64,000 bases of DNA from an uncultured Cetobacterium sp. (lineage in GTDB: Bacteria > Fusobacteriota > Fusobacteriia > Fusobacteriales > Fusobacteriaceae): contig CAAFWD010000215.1 of assembly GCA_900766645.1 (NCBI GenBank), forward strand, positions 1 through 64,000, in the 5' to 3' direction. Position 1 is the stretch's first letter. Each line of letters starts with the position of its first letter. The position numbers and the translations under genes are program-made. Positions 63,012 through 64,000 of this stretch are shown one piece after another. The notes beneath the pieces are model-generated. The model saw only the letters and a list, made by a program, of their open reading frames with translations, was not told the DNA's origin and ran no database searches.

Positions 63012-64000
63012 TTAATAATCACTTTCTGGTGAAATTAAAACTCTTTTATATTTGTCAAACTCTTTTAATAGATGCTGTATTCCGTTAACAACTGCATTTA
63101 ATGGGTCTTCAGCTACAGTAACTTCTAAACTTAAACTCTCAGCTATTCTTTTATCCATTCCTCTTAGAAGAGCTCCTCCTCCTGCTAAATAAACACCTTT
63201 TCTTTTTATGTCTGATGAAAGTTCTGGCGGAGTTTTTTCTAAGATACTTTTTATCTCCTCTATTATAAGTACAATAGCTTCCTCTAATGCCTCTGCTATT
63301 TCAGATGAATAAACCTTTACATTTTTAGGTAGACCACTTAAAGCATTTCTACCACTTATCTCTATAAATATATCCTCTTCCAAGTCTGTTACTGCTCCAA
63401 CAGCAATTTTTATCTCTTCAGCTGTTTTTTCTCCTATAAATAGATTGTGCTTTTGTCTAATATAATCTATTATTAAAGAATCAAATCTGTCTCCTGCTAT
63501 TTTTAGAGATGATGTTTTTACAATTCCTCCTAAAGATATTACTCCTATTTCAGTAGTTCCTCCACCGATATCAACAACCATATTTCCTTCAGGTTCAAAT
63601 ATATTTAATCCTATCCCAATAGCTGCTGCCATTGGTTCTTCTATTAAGTATGCTTCTCTTGCTCCAGCTTCTCTAGTTACATCCATAACAGCTCTTTTTT
63701 CTACTTGAGTTACTCCTGCTGGAACACAAATAATTACTCTTGGGCTTGATAATGTTTTTCCTTTATTTACAATTTTATAGAACTCTCTTAACATTTTTTC
63801 TGTAACTTCGTAATCTGCAATTACTCCATTTTTTAAAGGTCTAATTGCTTCTACAGTATGAGGGGTTCTTCCTATCATCTGTTTTGCCTTTTCCCCAACT
63901 TCAAATATCTCTTTTGTTCTTGTATTTATAGCAACAACTGAAGGAGCATTCATTATTATCCCTTTATTTTTTATACATATTAGAGTATTCGATGTTCCTA
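63012..64000 (-). CDS. mreB: Rod-shape protein MreB (5' end outside window)
   Basis: MreB is the actin-like filament protein that guides lateral wall synthesis. The frame stays open past the ATG at 63953 to the window edge, reading GTSNTLICIKNKGIIMNAPSVVAI, which matches the family DLGTANTLvyvkgkGIVLNEPSVVAI. The gene is therefore truncated by the window, with about 12 residues missing. Phosphate and connecting motifs MVVDIGGGTTEIGVISL and GVYLAGGGALLRGMD are present. It is upstream of orf505-scpB-rluB-gatCAB. Confidence 0.96.
   Translation of the reverse strand, partial: GTSNTLICIKNKGIIMNAPSVVAINTRTKEIFEVGEKAKQMIGRTPHTVEAIRPLKNGVIADYEVTEKMLREFYKIVNKGKTLSSPRVIICVPAGVTQVEKRAVMDVTREAGAREAYLIEEPMAAAIGIGLNIFEPEGNMVVDIGGGTTEIGVISLGGIVKTSSLKIAGDRFDSLIIDYIRQKHNLFIGEKTAEEIKIAVGAVTDLEEDIFIEISGRNALSGLPKNVKVYSSEIAEALEEAIVLIIEEIKSILEKTPPELSSDIKRKGVYLAGGGALLRGMDKRIAESLSLEVTVAEDPLNAVVNGIQHLLKEFDKYKRVLISPESDY

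Noticed and set aside
1..64000. CRISPR arrays, insertion sequences, prophage or integron genes
   Set aside because: No regularly spaced repeats, transposase or integrase motifs, or phage genes were seen on either strand.

Overview
The window is AT-rich bacterial chromosome with short intergenic gaps, strong AGGAGG-type ribosome binding sites and mostly housekeeping genes. It mixes Firmicute-like features (yybP-ykoY and SAM-I riboswitches, SepF, YlxM, GrdX, YitT, HPr kinase) with Gram-negative envelope functions (an LpxL/HtrB-type lipid A acyltransferase). That mix, with the codon use, points to Fusobacteriota, most likely a Fusobacterium/Cetobacterium relative. This is inferred from gene content; no species was established.

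Layout. 1-2379: 3' part of adhE. 2484-2954 (-): a secreted DUF2147 protein. 3191-8572: a dppABCDF peptide ABC transporter. 8638-10107: a uridine-kinase-like protein. 10168-12380 (-): folate operon folE-folBK-folP. 12512-14503: ylxM-ffh-rpsP. 14618-25386: tex, a histidine-kinase-like protein without a phosphoacceptor, ileS, lspA, glyQ, glyS. 25387-26760: metK behind a SAM-I riboswitch. 26963-27319: a Spx/ArsC-like protein. 27395-27626: tRNA-Glu, tRNA-Ala and tRNA-Met. 27766-30600 (-): a P-type ATPase behind a Mn2+ (yybP-ykoY) riboswitch. 30606-35156 (-): carA-carB behind a long leader. 35240-35620: grdX. 35712-40788: rapZ, uvrC, a lipoprotein and an RsbU-like phosphatase. 40896-44339: a nucleoside-type ABC transporter without its binding protein. 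44356-45267: a DUF1385 protein. 45376-48279: a Cys-rich small protein and clpB. 48356-48473: a lone 5S rRNA gene. 48559-55723 (-): lpxL-mtnN-folC-orf65-hprK-yitT-nrnA-sepF. 55831-64000 (-): mreB (cut by the window edge)-orf505-scpB-rluB-gatCAB-L,D-transpeptidase.

The main regulatory finding is upstream of carAB. A consensus promoter is followed by a 48-codon leader ORF with a good Shine-Dalgarno. Its distal part is about 60% U, and its stop codon lies inside the 5' arm of an intrinsic terminator just before carA. This layout resembles the UTP-sensing attenuator of enterobacterial pyrBI and suggests pyrimidine control by coupled transcription and translation. The main protein finding is a 639-residue HPr kinase made of two tandem HprK-like halves, with the P-loop lost in the first half and the C-terminal PVRxGRN element altered in the second.

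Third-position codon preference also switches strand near 27.3-27.8 kb: A-ending codons are on + to the left and on - to the right, while + genes at 35-48 kb prefer T-ending codons. This looks like a change of leading strand, possibly the replication terminus or an inversion edge. No mobile elements, prophage genes or CRISPR arrays were seen.
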